A DNA stretch of 8,939 nt, taken from positions 1 to 8,939 of the forward strand of contig NZ_CP048666.1 in the NCBI RefSeq assembly GCF_015218165.1, in the 5' to 3' direction. The translations under genes and the position numbers were made by a program. Below, piece after piece: positions 6,006-8,939 of this stretch. The first letter of the stretch is position 1. The number at the start of each line of letters is the position of its first letter. Under the pieces are notes generated by a model. The model was not told the origin of the DNA. It worked only from the letters and a program-made list of their open reading frames with translations, and did no database searches. This DNA comes from Acinetobacter piscicola (lineage in GTDB: Bacteria; Pseudomonadota; Gammaproteobacteria; Pseudomonadales; Moraxellaceae).

Positions 6006-6530
6006 ATTTACCTGTATATATTTGGCTTCGGAGCCACGTATATCGGTCGTATCCGCACATAGCTTTGCTGACTATGCAGACAAGGACTCAAAGTCTTGCA
6101 CTTCGCTTCACGCGCTCCCTGTCGTTACATTGCCTGTATCTCTGCGAGGGTTTCCCCAACGTACAACTTAACAAGTCCTATGTAACTACTCCCAACGCTC
6201 CGCCTGTGTGAAGTTCCCCTGTAAGCGGTTTAGCCTTTCGACTATAGCTACAATACGCCAGTGACACTTATTCCTACCACACGTACTGCATGCCAACCGT
6301 AAAACGGACACGCAGAAGCTGGCAAAGCTCGATCTAGGATACTTATTTGATGGTTTAAAACACGAATTAACGAAGACTTATCATATTGGGACTTGATATA
6401 AACACTGTTTATTGTGAAAATAGAGTTCAGGTACAAGCCTTAGTGTGAAATCATAACGGTCGCCAAACCTTATGATCTTCGTTAGACGATGTGTCACCAT
6501 CGAATAACTGCGTACCGTAGAATTTACTGG

Positions 6531-6567
6531 AAAACCCCTCTAAGTTGCAAGACTTAGAGGGGTTTTT
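6531..6567. terminator. strong bidirectional intrinsic terminator
   Basis: AAAACCCCTCTAAGT (6531-6545), 6-base loop, ACTTAGAGGGGTTTT (6552-6566) followed by T and gttt. On the minus strand it ends the 269-aa gene 23 bases after its stop; on the plus strand it would end any transcript crossing the structured region 5873-6530. Confidence 0.92.
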
Positions 6568-6589
6568 GTTTATAATTTTAAATTACAAA

Positions 6590-7399
6590 TTACTTTTCTT
6601 TGTTTAAAGCAAACTTTCGCTTCTTAATCACTGTAATCGGCTTTTCTAGTGGAGCCATATTTTTCTGAATGGCTACCTGCTTCATTTCTACTGGTACAGC
6701 ACTATTTTCAGTAGACTTTGGACTAGATTCTTTAGGCTTCGAGTCTGTTGATTTTTGCAGAGTTGCTTCTTTATTTTTAATTTTTATATAAATTTCATGC
6801 ACGACCGCATTGTGTTCTTTAATATCCCTATTTTTGCTCGTTATTTTTTTATATTGTTCTTTAAAAGGCTTTATAAAATCTTTGATACTTGATAGCAGTA
6901 GAGCTTCATCAGGGTGTATGTCGGCTAGTGTCTTTGGTGCTTCCATTTGCACAAAATCAATGAAATTCAGGGGAAATTTTTCAATAATTTCAGGCGTCGC
7001 AAAACTAATAAAATCATATCCATGATAAGAAATTACAGCATATTTCATATCCGGCTTAATCCGATGTTTGATATATCCCCTTACGGTCGCTTCACCCTGA
7101 TCCAGTAGCTTCTTTAGATAGAAATCTTTTATTTGATTCTCCGAAAATGCACTATTTCTATAAAAAGTGATTTTCTTATTAATTTCTTCTCGCTCTTCTA
7201 TTTCATCAACATTCTCTAACCTATTACTAAATTCAATAAATTGAGCATGATTATGTTGAGAAAGTTCAGAAGTCCAAATTAAGAGTTGTGCAAGATTATC
7301 AGACTTAATAATCTCAATATCATTTAAATCAAGCTTCTTCATTAGTGCAAGCTCTTCCTGCTTGAACTCTTTTCTTTGTAAACTTGACCGCTTCAACAT
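6590..7399 (-). CDS. unrecognised 269-aa plasmid protein
   Basis: I do not recognise this protein. It begins MLKRSSLQRKEFKQEELALM. GTG at 7420 is an earlier in-frame start, but AAGGAA lies 6 bases before ATG 7399, so 7399 is clearly the start. Residues 1-90 are charged helices; a central part (about 95-160) contains YIKHRIKPDMKYAVISYHGY and FATPEIIEKFPLNFIDFVQ and looks folded with strands; about 165-210 is helical and lysine-rich; the tail from about 210 is low-complexity (KPKESSPKSTENS) ending in a basic KKRKFALNKEK. There is no signal peptide or membrane segment. It lies 57 bp after the toxin gene in the same direction and ends at a strong terminator, so it may be read with the toxin-antitoxin genes. 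The basic ends would suit nucleic acid binding. As the only sizeable cytoplasmic gene without an assigned job it is a candidate replication or maintenance protein, but no Rep motif is seen. Confidence 0.8.
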   Translation of the reverse strand: MLKRSSLQRKEFKQEELALMKKLDLNDIEIIKSDNLAQLLIWTSELSQHNHAQFIEFSNRLENVDEIEEREEINKKITFYRNSAFSENQIKDFYLKKLLDQGEATVRGYIKHRIKPDMKYAVISYHGYDFISFATPEIIEKFPLNFIDFVQMEAPKTLADIHPDEALLLSSIKDFIKPFKEQYKKITSKNRDIKEHNAVVHEIYIKIKNKEATLQKSTDSKPKESSPKSTENSAVPVEMKQVAIQKNMAPLEKPITVIKKRKFALNKEK

Positions 7400-7456
7400 A
7401 ACAACTTCCTTAACTTTCACTAATTTTAAAACATTAAAACAGGTCTAAATGGTCAC

Positions 7457-7738
7457 CTAACCAAAAATCTCTGAATGGCTATCTAACTGGTGTAATTCTA
7501 AAACATCATCCCCTACGAGCCTATAAATTAAGACTAAATCGGGTTTAACGTGGCAATCTCGACAGTTTTTAAACTCAGCACCACCTTTTAAGGGGTGATC
7601 TAGGTATTTTTCAGGCAATGGACTATTAGCGACTAAACAGTCCAGTACCTCGGCCCATTCAGCCGTAACCAAATCTAAGTAACGTCTTTTAATATCTCGT
7701 TTAAATGAGCTAGTTACGATGATTTTTCGTTTAGCCAT
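7457..7738 (-). CDS. yafQ: YafQ-family mRNA interferase toxin (type II)
   Basis: The 93-residue protein fits the RelE/YafQ fold of ribosome-dependent endoribonuclease toxins. The typical C-terminal pattern is present: YLDHPLKGG (His48), CRDCHVKPDLVLIYR (His63, Asp67) and LDSHSEIFG (His88, Phe92), matching E. coli YafQ His50, His63, Asp67, His87 and Phe91. The residue after Asp67 is Leu where E. coli has Trp68. The ATG overlaps the antitoxin's stop by 8 bases and has no good ribosome binding site, so translation is coupled to the antitoxin, the normal arrangement. It should be neutralised by the DinJ-like protein and contribute to plasmid stability. Confidence 0.92.
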   Translation of the reverse strand: MAKRKIIVTSSFKRDIKRRYLDLVTAEWAEVLDCLVANSPLPEKYLDHPLKGGAEFKNCRDCHVKPDLVLIYRLVGDDVLELHQLDSHSEIFG

Positions 7739-8024
7739 TCGCTTCTTCCGACATTGCTTGGATGGCTTCTTCTACTGTTTCGTACTCGGTGTACTCCCCA
7801 TTTTCAATTTCTTTAAGAGATTGAAGCAACTTTGCTGCTGCTTTAGGGGTTAAAGCTGTTTCCCTTGCATAATCAAAAGACAATGGAATCGTTTTCGTTT
7901 TAACAATTTGATTTAAGAACAGTTTAAATGCCTGTGGCATGGTTAAACCGTAGTCCTCCAAAATAGGAGTAACTTTTTCTTTTAGTTCTGCCTCTAAACG
8001 CATATTGAAATTGACTGCGGACAT
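7731..8024 (-). CDS. dinJ: RelB/DinJ-family antitoxin
   Basis: The 97-residue protein begins MSAVNFNMRLEAELKEKVTP, a ribbon-helix-helix DNA-binding N-terminus, followed by ILEDYGLTMPQAFKLFLNQIVKTKTIPLSF, the RelB/DinJ signature. The C-terminal part (from about 60) is acidic and would wrap the toxin. ATG 8024 is chosen because GGAGGG lies 7 bases upstream; a TTG at 8039 is in frame but overlaps that ribosome binding site. It should bind the toxin and, alone and with the toxin, repress its own operon through the palindrome at 8051-8079. Confidence 0.93.
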   Translation of the reverse strand: MSAVNFNMRLEAELKEKVTPILEDYGLTMPQAFKLFLNQIVKTKTIPLSFDYARETALTPKAAAKLLQSLKEIENGEYTEYETVEEAIQAMSEEANG

Positions 8025-8050
8025 GGTTAATCCCTCCAAGAACCAATAAT

Positions 8051-8079
8051 GTAAAGATAATATAAGGCATTATCTGTAC
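8051..8079 (-). promoter_or_regulatory. operator of the antitoxin-toxin operon
   Basis: AGATAAT (8055-8061), 7-base spacer, ATTATCT (8069-8075) form an inverted repeat, extended by GTA (8051-8053) and TAC (8077-8079). It lies 27 bases upstream of the antitoxin start. Read on the minus strand it contains TATATT, a likely -10 hexamer, so a repressor bound here would block RNA polymerase. Palindromic sites for ribbon-helix-helix antitoxins are the rule in this family. The remaining 8080-8160 holds no gene. Confidence 0.75.
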
Positions 8080-8160
8080 TTATTCATTACTTTTAGTGTA
8101 AGAATATAAGTATCGAAGTTCCAATTATTGCCATAACAGAATTTTTATTTTCGGATTCCG

Positions 8161-8661
8161 CTATTTAGGGTCTATTACGCAAAAATCTTTATCGTTTCCA
8201 TATCCGCACTGCTCTTTCATCACTCGGACGCAAGTTTTAGATTCACCATTAACTTTGCAGCTTCCAATATCAAACTGTATACCTTGCTGTCTTAGGCTCT
8301 CGATCTGGGGGATATTGCCTAAAGGTTTGATATAAACACTAAATAACCAAGTCATGGCTAGCATCAAAATGGCAAAGATGCCTAGAACAATGGCAATGAG
8401 CTTCCATGAAAATTGATCACTGGCTAATTCAATTGAATTATTTAAGCGTCCGAGTGCCTTAGCTGTCTTGATAAGCTCTGCTGTTCCCTCCTGTAAGCCC
8501 GTATTTAGCGACTTTGATACGGTATGATGGGTTTGGCCTGCGATGACCTTCTGAATGCGTTCTTCGGTGATTTGAAGCTCTTTAACGGCCTGATTAACTA
8601 GGTTCTGCTGTTGTTCTGCAACTGCCATCAGTGCATATAGCTTTTTTTCATCAGGTGTCAT
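8161..8661 (-). CDS. MobB-like mobilisation membrane protein
   Basis: The 166-residue protein has an N-terminal coiled coil (about 5-80, rich in Q, E, K), then FSWKLIAIVLGIFAILMLAMTWLFSVYI (84-111) as a single membrane span, and a C-terminal, probably periplasmic part with four cysteines (135, 144, 152, 161). RSF1010 MobB has the same plan, including a WKL just before its membrane span, and aids transport of the relaxase-DNA complex to the coupling protein. Here the ATG overlaps the relaxase stop (ATGA) and has AAGGGG 8 bases upstream. In RSF1010 mobB lies inside mobA; here it follows it. The cysteine-rich tail is an extra beyond RSF1010 MobB and could form disulfides. Homology is inferred from architecture and context, not from clear sequence identity. 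Confidence 0.75.
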   Translation of the reverse strand: MTPDEKKLYALMAVAEQQQNLVNQAVKELQITEERIQKVIAGQTHHTVSKSLNTGLQEGTAELIKTAKALGRLNNSIELASDQFSWKLIAIVLGIFAILMLAMTWLFSVYIKPLGNIPQIESLRQQGIQFDIGSCKVNGESKTCVRVMKEQCGYGNDKDFCVIDPK

Positions 8662-8939
8662 CGGCTCATCCCCTTATAACTCATGGTTTTCTGTTGCTCT
8701 CGTTCTAATTTCTGCTGTTCTTTATACTGCTCCAAAGCAAGCTGTTTGAAGCTATCAAAATCAGCCTTAAAGCTTTCAATACCCTGTTTAATTTCTTTGT
8801 CTGAAATTGGGCTGTCTTTAAGATCTTTCAGGTCTTTTTTCGGGTCGCCTAAATCAAGTCGTTCAAGCTCTTTATGGGCTGTTCGTGACTGTTGCAGGGC
8901 TTCCCTTATTTCAGGATTCTTCGCTTGGCTTGGTAGCAG
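8658..8939 (-). CDS. mobA: MobA/MobL relaxase, C-terminal 93 codons and stop
   Basis: An open minus-strand frame starts at the window edge and ends at TGA 8660-8658. It has no start codon of its own near the edge that would suit a separate gene. Read as a continuation of the relaxase across the join, GIDKEPEKK is followed by LLPSQAKNPEIR, matching the spacing of GIERLPGVHLGPN in RSF1010 MobA. The remainder is strongly charged and helical (ALQQSRTAHKELERLDLGDP..., EQYKEQQKLEREQQKT), a likely coiled coil after the nuclease domain. The stop overlaps the ATG of the next gene (ATGA, 8661-8658), the usual sign of an operon with coupled translation. If the window is a cut from a larger molecule, this would instead be the 3' end of some other gene, which seems unlikely given the frame and composition match. 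Confidence 0.85.
   Translation of the reverse strand: MLPSQAKNPEIREALQQSRTAHKELERLDLGDPKKDLKDLKDSPISDKEIKQGIESFKADFDSFKQLALEQYKEQQKLEREQQKTMSYKGMSR

Larger units (their letters stand above)
5873..6530. other. gene-free, strongly structured region; candidate RNA-based origin or ncRNA locus
   Basis: About 650 bases contain no convincing gene: the open frames present lack ribosome binding sites and protein-like composition. The base composition is more balanced than in neighbouring genes. It contains the stem-loops listed separately at 5873-5939 and 5945-6005, plus smaller ones such as GGCT-tcgg-AGCC (about 6023-6034), CATAG/CTATG (about 6058-6076) and GACT-caa-AGTC (about 6087-6097). It ends at a strong intrinsic terminator (6531-6567). 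Since no Rep protein is recognised in what looks like a complete plasmid, this stretch could specify an RNA-primed origin with antisense control, as in ColE1-type plasmids, but no clear RNAI/RNAII homology is visible. This is an inference. Confidence 0.45.

Noticed and set aside
5981..6211. Plus-strand open frame of 76 codons in the gene-free region
   Set aside because: No ribosome binding site, start inside the 61-bp hairpin, and composition unlike a plasmid protein; treated as a chance frame in structured DNA.
6248..6436. Minus-strand open frame of 62 codons in the gene-free region
   Set aside because: No ribosome binding site and no protein-like pattern; probably chance.
5873..6570. ColE1-type RNAI/RNAII origin
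   Set aside because: The size and the terminator would suit it, but no sequence homology to known RNAI/RNAII could be recognised by eye, so it is kept only as a hypothesis.
1..8939. XerC/XerD (pdif) sites, common on Acinetobacter plasmids as module borders
   Set aside because: I looked for the TTATGTTAAAT and ATTTCGTATAA-like half sites at the module borders and found no convincing 28-bp pair.
1..8939. CRISPR array
   Set aside because: The only regular repeats (4687-4746) are directly adjacent 20-mers without unique spacers.

Overview
The window reads as a small AT-rich mobilisable plasmid from a gammaproteobacterium, most likely Acinetobacter or a close Moraxellaceae relative (inferred from protein flavour and base composition, not from a search). 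It appears to be the whole circle: the relaxase gene running off position 1 on the minus strand continues in frame from position 8939, and the joined protein keeps aligning with MobA of RSF1010.

Mobilisation module (8161 to 1544 through the join). Minus-strand genes run in the order small membrane protein, MobA/MobL relaxase and MobB-like membrane protein, with stop/start overlaps that imply translational coupling. Upstream, 825-1033 is almost entirely inverted repeats and contains an IncQ-like nic region (IR GTTTCTC/GAGAAAC followed by TAAGCGCGCC). A TraD/MobC-type accessory gene leads away on the plus strand.

Cargo module (about 1600-4690). A complete oleate hydratase gene (ohyA, 662 aa) has its own promoter, a leader palindrome and a terminator. 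It is more GC-rich than the backbone. It lies between a sequence matching an IS256-family terminal repeat and the left end of a truncated IS256-family element, so it looks like the inside of a decayed IS-flanked transposon.

Junction module (4687-5245). Six related 20-bp repeats, three in tandem in one orientation and three in the other, form an iteron-like, extremely AT-rich block. It fits exactly between the truncated IS256-family transposase and the C-terminal fragment of an IS701-like transposase.

Maintenance and unknown module (5259-8079). It holds a small lipoprotein gene, a 0.6-kb gene-free highly structured region (5873-6530) closed by a strong terminator, a 269-aa protein I do not recognise, and a DinJ/YafQ-type antitoxin-toxin pair with a palindromic operator.

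No recognisable replication initiator is present although the circle looks complete. Replication must use an unrecognised protein (the 269-aa product is a candidate), an RNA-primed origin in the structured region, or a Rep supplied in trans acting on the iteron-like block. That open question, with the fatty-acid-modifying cargo, is the most interesting aspect of the window.
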